A stretch of 42,616 bases of DNA from an uncultured Acidimicrobiia bacterium (GTDB lineage: Bacteria; Actinomycetota; Acidimicrobiia; Spongiisociales; Spongiisociaceae): contig CATQHD010000002.1 of assembly GCA_958295745.1 (NCBI GenBank), positions 1-42,616 of the forward strand. Reading direction: 5' to 3'. Both the position numbers and the translations under genes were made by a program. Below are positions 16,101-28,100 of this stretch, piece by piece. The stretch's first letter is position 1. Each line of letters opens with the position of its first letter. The notes below the pieces were generated by a model. The model searched no databases, was not told where the DNA came from, and saw only the letters and a program-made list of their open reading frames with translations.

Positions 16101-19100
16101 TGTCACCCTCCTCGAAGCCGTTGACGGACTCGCTGAATGTCACGTTGAATGCCAGGGTGGTGGCGTTGGTCCGGCCCGACTGTGCAGAGGTGATCAGCAC
16201 GGTTGGGCGGGTCGGGTCATAGTCCACCGAGAGGGTGGCGGCAGCCGTGTTGGGGCTGCCGGCCAGGTCGCGCGCCGCGCCGGCGGCGATGTCCACCTGT
16301 ACGGTGCCCTGCGAGGAGGCCACCAGGTCGAAGGTATAGTTGGCCCCCTCGTTGATGCTCGCAAAGTTGGTGACGGCGCCTGGGCTACCCGATCCCGATA
16401 CGGCGATGTCCTCGGCGGTAAACTCGGTGACGGTCTCGTTGAACCCGATGTTAAAGTCGACGGTGGCAGAGCCGGTGGTGCTAGGCTGGGTCGTGGTGAT
16501 GATAGGTACGGGGACGGTCCTGTCCGAGAACAGCTCGAGCTGCGGGGCCGCCGTGTTGGTGTTGCCCAGGCCGCTGGTGGCGACGCCCGCATCGACGTCG
16601 ACCGTCAGGGTGCCGTCACGGGTGGGCACCAGCTCGAACCCGTAGACGTCCTCGGTTCCCGGGGTGGGCACGGATCCAAAGCCGGTGACGCCGCCGGTGG
16701 CCGCCGTGCCGCCGACCTGTATGTCACCCTCCTCGAAGCCGTTGACGGACTCGCTGAATGTCACGTTGAATGCCAGGGTGGTGGCGTTGGTCCGGCCCGA
16801 CTGTGCAGAGGTGATCAGCACGGAGGGGCGGGTCGGGTCATATTCCACCGAGAGGGTGGCGGCAGCCGTGTTGGGGCTGCCGGCCAGGTCGCGCGCCGCG
16901 CCGGCGGCGATGTCCACCTGTACGGTGCCCTGCGAGGAGGCCACCAGGTCGAAGGTATAGTTGGCCCCCTCGTTGATGCTCGCAAAGTTGGTGACGACAC
17001 CGGGGCTGCCCGATCCCGATACGGCGATGTCATCGGCGGTAAACTCGGTGACGGTCTCGTTGAACCCGATGTTAAAGTCGACGGTGGCAGAGCCGGTGGT
17101 GCTCGGCTGGGTCGTGGTGATGATAGGTACGGGGACGGTCCTGTCCGAGAACAGCTCGAGCTGCGGGGCCGCCGTGTTGGTGTTGCCCAGGCCGCTGGTG
17201 GCGACGCCCGCATCGACGTCGACCGTGACGGTGCCGTCACGGGTGGGCACCAGCTCGAACCCGTAGACGTCCTCGGTTCCCGGGGTGGGCACCGACCCGA
17301 AGCCGGTGACGCCTCCGGTGGCCGCCGTGCCGCCGAGCCGTATGTCGCCCTGCCCGAAGCCGTTGACGGACTCGCTGAATGTCACGTTGAATGCCAGGGT
17401 GGTGGCGTTGGTCCGGCCGGTCTGCGCCGAGGTGATCTCCACGGCGGGGCGCGAGGTGTCATAATCGATCGAGAACCGGTTCGCCGCGGTATTGTCGTTG
17501 CCGGCGATGTCCTGCACCACGGCGGCGGCGATGTCGACGTCGAGGGTGCCGTCCGCCGTTGGTACCACCCCAAAGGTATAGTTTTTGTCGTCCGTACCTG
17601 GGGCGGGGGCCAGGTTCAGCACGCCGCCGGTGGTGGTGAGTCCAGACAGGACTACGTCCGCGGCATCAAAGCCGGTGACGTTCTCGCCCCAGTCCACCGT
17701 AAAGTTGAGTGTCTGGATGCCGTGCGAAAGGGTCTGCTCGCCCGTGATCTTGGGGGCCGGGGCGACGTTGTCGAACCGTACGGTGAGCGTGTCGGCCTCG
17801 GTGTTGTCCACGCCGCCGGGGGTGCTCTGCGCCACGCCGGCGGCGATGTCGACTGTGACGTTGCCTAGGCCGGTGGGCACGACCTCAAAGGAGTAGCGCT
17901 TGGCGTCAAGTACAGTAAATCCGGTGACGGCGCCCGGGGCGGCGGCGCCTGTCAGCGTGATGTCCGTACCTGCAAAGCCGGTGACGTCAAGATCGAATGT
18001 CACGTTGAAGCTGATGGGGGTGGTATTGGTCGGGCTGGACTGTACGGCGGAGATGACCGGGGCGGGGGCGGCGGGGACCGTCCTGTCGTATGTGATCGAG
18101 AACCGGTCGGCGGCCGTGTTGTCGTTGCCGGCGGTATCCCGGGCGGTGTTTGCCGGGACGTCCACGTGGAGGGTGCCGTCGGCGGTCGGCCTCACGACGA
18201 AGGTATAGTTGGCGCCGTTGTTTACGGGCGTAAACCCGGTTATGCCGCCGTGGGCGGTGAGGCCGGACAGCACGATGTCGGCTGAGACAAAGTCCTCGAC
18301 CTTTTCGCCAAAGCCTATGTTAAAGTTGAGGGCGGCACCGGACTGTTCCCCGCTGATCTCGGGGGTCGGGGCGACGTTGTCGAACCGTACGGTGAGCCGG
18401 TCCGCTACCGTGTTGTCCACGCCGCCGGGGGTGCTCTGCGCCACGCCGGCGGCGATGTCGACTGTGACGTTGCCGGGGGCGGTGGGCACGACCTCAAAGG
18501 AGTAGCGCTTGGCGTCAAGTACAGTAAATCCGGTGACGGCGCCCGGGGCGGCGGCGCCTGTCAGCGTGATGTCCGTGCCTGCAAAGCCGGTGACGGCCAG
18601 GTCGAATGTCACGTTGAAGCTGATTGGGGTGGTATTGGTCGGGCTGGACTGTACGGAGGTGATGACCGGGGCGGGGGCGGCGGGGACCGTCCTGTCGTAT
18701 GTGATCGAGAACCGGTCGGCCGCCGTGTTGTCGTTGCCGGCGGTATCCCGGGCGGTGTTTGCCGGGACGTCCACGTGGATGATGCCGTCGGCGGTGGGCC
18801 TCACGACGAAGGTATAGTTGACGCCGCCGTCGATGCGCACAAAGTCCTCCACGCCGCCGTGGGCGGTAAGCCCGGACAGTACGATCCCGGCGGAGGTGAA
18901 TTCGGTGACCTCTTCGCCAAAGTCGATCTTGAAGTTGATCGGGGTGGTGCCGGTCGGGCTGGTCTGGGTGGAGTTGATGACCGGGGCCGGTGCGGTGCGG
19001 TCCGACCTGATCGGGAACTGGACGGCCGCGACATTGGGGATGTTTGCGAGGCTTTGTGCCACGCCGGCGTCGACGTCCACGGTGATGAGGCCGTCCCGGG

Positions 19101-22100
19101 AGGGTACGACGTCGAACCTGTAGACGGGGGCGTCACTGTCGTCAAAGTTGGCCACGCCGCCCGAGGCCGCATCTCCGGTCAGCCTGATGTCCGATGCCGT
19201 AAAGCCGGTGACGTCCCGGTCGAATGTCACGTTGAAGCTGATGGTGGCGGAGTTGGTGGGGCCGGTCTGCTCCGAGGTGATGGCCGGGAGGGGGGCCGCC
19301 CTGTCTATCCCGATGCCTGCCCGGTTGGAGGCCTCGTTGTCGTTTCCCGCCCTGTCCTGCACGAGGCCCGCGGGCAGGCTCACGTTGAGGATCCGCCCGT
19401 CCGCGGGATCGGTCACGTTAAAGGCGTATGCGGGATCAAAGATCCGGATGTCGTGGGCGCCCGCGTCCGCCACGTACAGGTGGCCGGCGGTGCCGTGGAC
19501 CGCCACGCCGTAGGGGCTGACGAACGAGCCGGTGACGGTGGTGACGGAGGCCAGTGAGGAGTCGAACACCGCGATGCGGTCGTTGCCGGTGTCGGCCACG
19601 TATATGTTGCCGGTGACCGGGTCGACGGCCACGCCGCTAGGCTGGCTGAGCCCGGTGATGTCGGCGGTGTGGGTCATCCCGGGGCCGTACACCTTTACGA
19701 TGTCGCTGCCGGTGACCGCCACGTATATGTTGCCCGAGCCGTCGACGGCCACGCCGCGCGGCTGGCTGAGCCCGGTGATCTCGCCGGTGCGGGTCCCGGC
19801 CGGATCGTACGCCCGGAGGCGGCCGTTGCCAAAGTCGGCCACGTATACGGTGCCCGAGGTGCCGTCAACTGCCACGGCGGTGGGCTGCGAGAACCCGTCG
19901 GTGATGGTGGTCCCGGTGGAGATCCTCGCCGAATCGTACACCCGGATCGTGTGGGTGTTGGTATCGGCCACATATACGGTGCCCGAGGTGCCGTCTACGG
20001 CCACGCCGTACGGGGCGTCCAAGGAGCCGATGTTGGCGATGTGGGCCCCGGCATGGTCGAAGACCTGGACGCGGTCGTTGTCCCTATCGGCCACGTATAT
20101 GTTGCCCGCAGAGTCCGCCGCGATGCCCGACGGGGCGTTGAACTCGCCGTTGGCGGCGCCGGTGGCGCCGGTGGTGCCGACGGTGGCGTTGTGGGACGGG
20201 GACGGGCGCAGGTCCAGGACGGTCCCCGAGGTGGCGGTGATGTCCGAGGCTTCAAGGACGGTGGCGTTCACGTGCTCGCTGAAGGTCATGTTGAAGGGCA
20301 CGGGGTTCAGGCCGGTGGGGCCCGCCTGCACCGGGACGATGGCCGGGACGGGCGCCGTGCCGTCGTATGTGATCTCGAACCCGGGGGCCGCCGTGTTGTC
20401 CAGGCCGTTTGCGGTGCTCTGCGCCACGCCGGCCGCGATGTCCACGGTGATGGTGCCGTCCTCGGTCGGGACTACATCGAACGTATAGTTGGCGCCGGTT
20501 GCGTCCCCGGGCGCAAAGCCGGTCACGCCGGCGGAGGCCGCGTCGCCTGTCAGCGTGATGTCCCCGGATGTAAAGCCGGCGACCGGAGCAGTAAAGTTGA
20601 CGTGGAAGTTGATGGTGGCGGAGTTGGTCGGATCCCGCTGCACGGCCGAGACGGCGGCGCCCGGCGCCGAGGCGTCGTATTCGATGGAGAACCGGGGGGC
20701 CGCCAGGTTGTCGTTGCCGGCGATGTCCCGTACCGTACCGGCGGCGATGTCCACGTGGAGGGTGCCGTCCGCCGTGGGTATCACCCCAAAGGTATGGTTT
20801 TTGCCGTCCGTACCGGGGGCGGGGGCCAGGTTGAGCACGCCGCCCGTGGCCAGGCCGGCCAGCGTGATGTCGTCCGTTTCAAAGCCGGTGACGTTCTCGC
20901 CCCAGGCCACCGTAAAGTTGAGGGTCTGGATGCCGTGCGAGAGGGTCTGCTCGCCCGTGATCTCGGGGGCGGGGGCTACGTTGTCGAACCGTACGGTGAG
21001 CCGGTCCGCCTTGGTATTGTCCACACCGCCCGGGGTGCTCTGGGCCACCCCGGCGGCGATGTCCACGGTGACGTTGCCGGGGGCTGTGGGCACGACGTCA
21101 AAGGAGTAGCGCTTGGCGTCAAGTGCTGCAAAGCCGGTGACGGCGCCCGGGGCGGCGGCACCTGTCAGCGTGATGTCGGCACCGGCAAAGCCGGTGACGT
21201 CCAGGTCGAATGTAACGTTGAAGCTGATGGGGGTGGTATTGGTCGGGCTGTCCTGCACCGATATGATGACCGGGACGGGCTGGGCTGCGGGGGAGGGCCG
21301 GTCGACGGCGATGCTCGCCGTGTTGGATTCCACGTTTGCGTTTCCGGCCCTGTCCTGCACGCGGCCGGCCGGCAGGTTCACCTCAAGGGCCTCCCCGCCG
21401 GCCGGATCGGCCACGTCAAAGACGTACGCCGGATCAAAGATCTGGATGTTGCTGACGCCCCAGTCGGGCGCGTACAGGGTGCCCGAGGCGGCATCGACTG
21501 CAACGCCCTGCACATAGGTAAAGGCGTTGGTGATGTTGGCGACGAATTGCCTGTCGGAGCCGTACACCGCGATGCGGTCGTTGCCCGAGTCGGCCACGTA
21601 AATGTTGCCCGAGGAGCCGTCGACTGCCATGCCGATAGGATTGTCAAACGGGCCGGCGAGTTCGGCGACGGGATCCCCTACGGAGTCGAAGATCTGGACA
21701 GAATCGTCGTTTGTGTCGGACACGTATATGTTGCCCGAGGAGTCGACGGCTACGCCATGCGGAGATCCAAAGCCGTCGATGCTGGTGACGGGGTCTCGCG
21801 CGGAGTCGAATATCCAGACGGTGGCGGTGGCGGTGCTGGCCACGAATATGTGGCCCGTGCCGTTGACGGCCACGTCGTTTGGAAAGTCAAGCGAGTGGGT
21901 GATGTCGTCGATGTGGTCCCGTGTGGAGTTGAACACCGCGATGCGGTCGTTGCCCGAGTCGGCCACGTAAATGTTGCCCGAGGTACCGTCGACTGCCACG
22001 CTGGTCGGATAGTCAAAGTTGTCCTCGATGTTGGCGATATGGTCCAGTGTGGAGTTGAACACCTGGATGCGTTGGTTGCTCTCGTCGGCCACGTATACGT

Positions 22101-25100
22101 TGCCCAGTCCGTCGACCGTCAGGCGGTACGGTTCTTGGAACTGGCCGTTGCCGGAACCGGGGCCGCCGAAGGTGCCGTTATACCGCGGAACCATGCGCAT
22201 GTCCTGTACCGTTCCCGAGGTGGCCTCGATGTCGGCGGCCGTGACGGTCGCCGAGTCCATGGTGTCGTTGAATGCCATGTCAAAGGACACCGGGTTCAGG
22301 CCGGTGGGGCCCGGCGGTACCGGGGTGATCGTCGGGGTCGGGGGCGTGGCGTCAAAGGTGATCAGGAAGGTGGTTGCCGCCACGCTGGACAGGTCTGCGG
22401 TGCCCTGTGCCGCGCCGGCGGCGATATCTATGAGGATGGTGCCGTCGGCGGTGGGGACGACATCAAATGTGTATGCGGCCCCGCCGCCTGCAAAGTTGGT
22501 GACACCGCCCGTGGTGGCGGTCCCGGATACCGTGATGTCGCCTGCCACAAACTCGGTGACGGTCCGGCCAAAGTCCACCTGGAAGTTGACGGTGGAGGCG
22601 TTTGTGGAGCTGGGCTGTGTCGCGGTGATGACGGGGACCGGGGCGACGGGGACGGTCCGGTCTATGGCGATGCTTGCGGGTGCAGACGCCACGTTGTCGC
22701 CGCCGGCGGTGTCCTGCACGCGTGCCTCCGGCATGTGTACCGTGAGCGTGGCCCCGTCGTCCGCCCCCGTCACGCTAAAGGTGTACAGCTGGTCGAATGT
22801 CCGGATGTGGTTGGGGATCCGTTCGGCCGCGTATACGGTTCCGGTGGTGCCATCAACGGCGATCCCGGTGTAGTTGCCGAAGGTGGTGGTGACGGTGGCG
22901 ATGCTGCGGTACGTGGTACCGTTGAACACCTGCAGGCTCTCGTTGCCATCGCTGACGCCGCCAGTGAACTCGGCCACGAAGATGTTGCCGGTGGCGGGGT
23001 CCACCTCGATACCGGCCGGGCGGTCAAGCGAGACTATCTCGGCGAGGGGGTTGCCGGCGCGATCCAGGATGGCGATGCGGTTGCGGGAGGTGTCGGCCAC
23101 GTAGATGTTGCCCGTGTCCGCGTCGACGGCCACGTCGGTCGGATTGCTGAACGTGCTCGAGGACAGCGATTCCGAGAATTCGGTGACGTGGTTCCTTGCG
23201 GTATCGAATACGGCGACGGTGTTGCCGCTATACTCGGCCACGAAGATGTGGCCGGTTCCGTTGAATGCAATGCCGGTGGGCCGGTACAGCGAGTCGGTGA
23301 TGTCGGCGACGTGGCCGAACGAGGGGTCGTATACCCGGACGCGGTCGTTGGACGTGTCGGCCACGAATATGTGGCCGGAACCGTTGACGGCCACGCCGTG
23401 GGCGAAGTTGAGCCCGCCGATGCTGCCGAAATAGTCCAGCGCACGGTCGTATACGTCGATGCGCTTGTTGAAGTGGTTGGCCACGAATATGTGGCCGGAA
23501 CCGTTGACGGCCACGCCGAGGGGGCCGTTGAACTGGCCGGGGTTATCCCCGGATTCGCCGAATGTCGAGTTGGGCCGCATCGTCCAGCGCAGATCCTGAA
23601 CGGTACCCGAGGACGCCTCGATGTCCGAGGCGTCCAGGGTCGAGGAGTTTATGTGCCGGTTGAAGGCCAGGCTGAAGGGGACGTCCTGCAGGGCCGTGGG
23701 GCCGGTCTGCGACGGGGTTATGGTCGGGACCAGGGATCCGGGCGTGACGGGTCCGGGCTGAGCACTCTCGTACCGTATGGAATAGGTCGGGGCCGCCTCG
23801 TTGTCGTTGCCGGCGATGTCCGTGAGCCCGCCCGCCGGGATGTCGACTGTGAGGGTGCCGGTGGCGGAGGGGGCGGCCGTGAAGGTATAGTTTTCGCCGC
23901 CCGTGTTATCGAGGGGGACCAGGTTCTCCACGCCGGAGACGGTAGTGATACCGGACAGCACGACGTCGCCGGCTGTAAAGCCGGTGACGTTTTCGCCGAA
24001 GTCGACCGTAAAGTTGAGGACGGAGGCGCCGTTCAGGCTGACCTGCTCGCCGGTGATCTCGGGGGTGGGGCCCTCCGTATCCGATACCATCTTGAACCGG
24101 ACGGCCTCCGTGTTGGTGAGGCCCAGGGAGGTCTCTGCCACGCCGGCGGCGACGTCCACAAAGATGGTGCCGTCGCGAGTCGGCACGAGATCAAAGGAGT
24201 ATCGGGTATCGCTGAGCGTCACAAGACCGGTGACGGCGGAGGGTGCCGCGGTACCGGACAGCACGATGTCGCCTGCCACGAAGCCGGAGACGCCGGTGCC
24301 GAAGGTCACGTTGAATGTGATCGGGGAGACTTTGGTGGGGCTGGTCTGCACCGAGGTGATGGTGGTGGCGGGGCGGTCGGCGTTGTATGATATGGAGAAC
24401 TGCGGGGCCGCCTCGTTGTCGTTGCCGGCGATGTCCGTGAGCCCGCCCGCCGGGATGTCGACTGTGAGGGTGCCGGTGGCGGAGGGGGCGGCCGTGAACG
24501 TATAGTTTTCGCCGCCCGTGTTATCGAGGGGGACCAGGTTCTCCACGCCGGCCGGGACGGAGACGCCGCCCAGCGTGACGTCCTCTGCCGCAAAGCCGGT
24601 GACGTTTTCGCCGAAGTCGACCGTAAAGTTGAGGACGGAGGCGCCGTTCAGGCTGACCTGCTCGCCGGTGATCTCGGGGGTGGGGCCCTCCGTATCCGAT
24701 ACCATCTTGAACCGGACGGCCTCCGTGTTGGTGAGGCCCAGGGAGGTCTCTGCCACGCCGGCGGCGACGTCCACAAAGATGGTGCCGTCGCGAGTCGGCA
24801 CGAGATCAAAGGAGTATCGGGTATCGCTGAGTGTCACAAGGCCGGTGACGGCGGAGGGTGCCGCGGTACCGGACAGCACGATGTCGCCTGCCACGAAGCC
24901 GGAGACGCCGGTGCCGAAGGTCACGTTGAATGTGATCGGGGAGACTCTGGTGGGGCTGGTCTGCTCCGAGGTGATGGTGGTGGCGGGGCGGTCGGCGTTG
25001 TATGATATGGAGAACTGCGGGGCCGCCTCGTTGTCGTTGCCGGCGATGTCCGTGAGCCCGCCCGCCGGGATGTCGACTGTGAGGGTGCCGGTGGCGGAGG

Positions 25101-28100
25101 GGGCGGCCGTGAACGTATAGTTTTCGCCGCCCGTGTTATCGAGGGGGACCAGGTTCTCCACGCCGGCCGGGACGGAGACGCCGCCCAGCGTGACGTCCTC
25201 TGCCGCAAAGCCGGTGACGTTTTCGCCGAAGTCGACCGTAAAGTTGAGGACGGAGGCGCCGTTCAGGCTGACCTGCTCGCCGGTGATCTCGGGGGTGGGG
25301 CCCTCCGTATCCGATACCATCTTGAACCGGACGGCCTCCGTGTTGGTGAGGCCCAGGGAGGTCTCTGCCACGCCGGCGGCGACGTCCACAAAGATGGTGC
25401 CGTCGCGAGTCGGCACGAGATCAAAGGAGTATCGGGTATCGCTGAGCGTCACAAGGCCGGTGACGGCGGAGGGTGCCGCGGTACCGGACAGCACGATGTC
25501 GCCTGCCACGAAGCCGGAGACGCCGGTGCCGAAGGTCACGTTGAATGTGATCGGGGAGACTCTGGTGGGGCTGGTCTGCTCCGAGGTGATGGTGGTGGCG
25601 GGGCGGTCGGCGTTGTATGATATGGAGAACTGCGGGGCCGCCTCGTTGTCGTTGCCGGCGATGTCCGTGAGCCCGCCCGCCGGGATGTCGACTGTGAGGG
25701 TGCCGGTTCCGGTCGGGGCGGCCGTGAACGTATAGTTTTCGCCGCCCGTGTTATCGAGGGGGACCAGGTTCTCCACGCCGGCCGGGACGGAGACGCCGCC
25801 CAGCGTGACGTCCTCTGCCGCAAAGCCGGTGACGTTTTCGCCGAAGTCGACCGTAAAGTTGAGGACGGAGGCGCCGTTCAGGCTGACCTGCTCGCCGGTG
25901 ATCTCGGGGGTGGGGCCATCCGTATCCGATACCATCTTGAACCGGACGGCCTCCGTGTTGGTGAGGCCCAGGGAGGTCTCGGCCACGCCGGCGGCCACAT
26001 CCACAAAGATGGTGCCGTCGCGAGTCGGCACGAGATCAAAGGAGTATCGGGTATCGCTGAGCGTCACAAGACCGGTGACGGCGGAGGGTGCCGCGGTACC
26101 GGACAGCACGATGTCGGTTGCCACGAAGCCGGAGACGCCGGTGCCGAAGGTCACGTTGAATGTGATCGGGGAGACTCTGGTGGGGCTGGTCTGCTCCGAG
26201 GTGATGGTGGTGGCGGGGCGGTCGGCGTCGTATGATATGGAGAACTGCGGGGCCGCCTCGTTGTCGTTGCCGGCGGTATCCCTGGCGGTGTTTGCCGGGA
26301 CGTCCACGTGGAGGGTGCCGTCGGCGGTCGGCCTCACGACGAAGGTATAGTTGGCGCCGTTGTTTACGGGCGTAAATTCGGTTACGCCGCCGTGGGCGGT
26401 GAGGCCGGACAGCACGATATCGGCCTTGACAAAGTCGGCGACCTCTTCGCCAAAGCCGATGTTAAAGTTGAGGGCCGTACCGGACTGTTTCCCACCGATC
26501 TCCGGTGTCGGGGCGACGTTGTCGAACCGTATGGTGAACCGGTCGGCGGCGGTGTTGTCCACGCCGCCGGGGGCGCTCTGCGCCACGCCGGCGGCGATGT
26601 CGACGGTGACGTTGCCGGCGGCTGTGGGCACGACATCAAACGAGTAGTTTGTGGCGTTGATCGCCTCAAAGTTCTCAACGCCGCCGTGGGGGCCGTCCAG
26701 CGTGATGTCCGTGCCCTCAAAGCCGGTGACGTCATCGCTGAAGGTCACGTTGAAGTTGATGGTGGCCGCGTTGGTCGGGCTGCTCTGTTTTGCGGTGATC
26801 TCTACGGTTGGGCGGGACGGATCATAGTCAACCGAGAGGGTGGCAGTGGCGGTGTTGGGGCTGCCGGCCAGGTCGCGCGCCGCGCCGGCGGCCACGTCCA
26901 CCTGCACCGCGCCTGCCGAGGACGCCACCAGGTCGAAGGTGTAATTGGCGCCGTCGTTGATGCTCGCAAAGTTGGCGACTGCACCGGGGTTGGCGGTACC
27001 CGATACGGCGATGTCATCGGCGTCAAACCCGGTGACGGTCTCGTTGAACCCGACGTTGAAATCGACGGTGGCAGAGCCGGTGGTGCCGGGCTGGGTCGTG
27101 GTGATTACAGGTACGGGGACGGTCTGATCGGAGAACAGCTCGAACCGCGGGGCCGCCGTGTTGGCGGTGCCCAGGCCGCCGGTGGCGACGCCCGCATCGA
27201 CGTTGATCGTCACGGTGCCGTCCCGCGAGGGCACCAGCTCGAACCCGTAGACGTCCTCGGAGCCGGCCGTAACGATCGACCCAAAGCCGGTGACGCCTCC
27301 GGTGGCGGCCGTCCCGCCGACCCGTATGTCCGCTTGTCCAAAGCCGTTGACGGACTCGCTGAATGTCACGTTGAATGCCAGGGCGGTGGCGTTGGTCCGG
27401 CCCGACTGTTCGGAGGTGATCAGCACGGCTGGGCGGGACGGGTCGAACCCTATCGAAAACTGGTCGGCGGCGGTGTTGTCGTTGCCTGCGATGTCCTGTG
27501 CGACGGCGGCGGCGATATCCACGGCCAGGGTGCCGTCCGCCGTTGGTACTACCCCAAAGGTATAGTTTTCGCCGCCCGTACCGGTGACGACGGCCAGGTT
27601 CAGCACACCACCCGTGGTGGTCAGACCCGACAGGGCGACGTCCGCGGCCTCAAAGCCGGTGACGTTCTCGCCCCAGTCGACCGTAAAGTTGAGGGTCGGG
27701 ACGCCGTTGCCCGAGACGGTCTGCTCGCCGGTGATCTCTGGGGCCGGGGCGCTCCCGTCGTACCTGATCGTGAACGGGACAGCCGCGGTATTGTCCAGGC
27801 CGTTTGCGGTGCTTTGCGCCACGCCGGCGGCGACGCTGACGGTGATGTTGCCGTCCCGTGTCGGGGCCACCCTGAACGAATAGTTGGTGGCGTTGATCGC
27901 CTCAAAGTCGGTGTGGCCTGCCGAGGCCGGATCGCCGGCCAGGGTGATGTCCGTACCGGCAAACCCGGTGACCTCCTCGTCGAATGTCACGTTGAAGGTT
28001 ATGATTTCCGCGTTGGTCGGGCTGTCCTGAACCGAGGTGATGACGGGGGTGGGGACGTCCCTGACTATGTCGATGTGCACGGGGACGGCCGCCTCGTTGG

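Noticed and set aside
8130..17444. CRISPR-like array
   Set aside because: The repeat units are 621 bp and entirely coding; there are no short repeats separated by unique spacers.
8623..17868. A plus-strand open frame of 3,081 codons opposite the array
   Set aside because: It is the antisense shadow of the giant gene. The 621-bp period is a multiple of three, so one stop-free antisense unit makes the whole array stop-free. The translation is a mechanical repeat without protein-family features.
19669..24390. Plus-strand open frame of 1,573 codons
   Set aside because: Antisense to propellers 11-13 and Ig-like domains; its Gly/Val/Asp/His-rich translation mirrors the repeat DNA and shows no signature.
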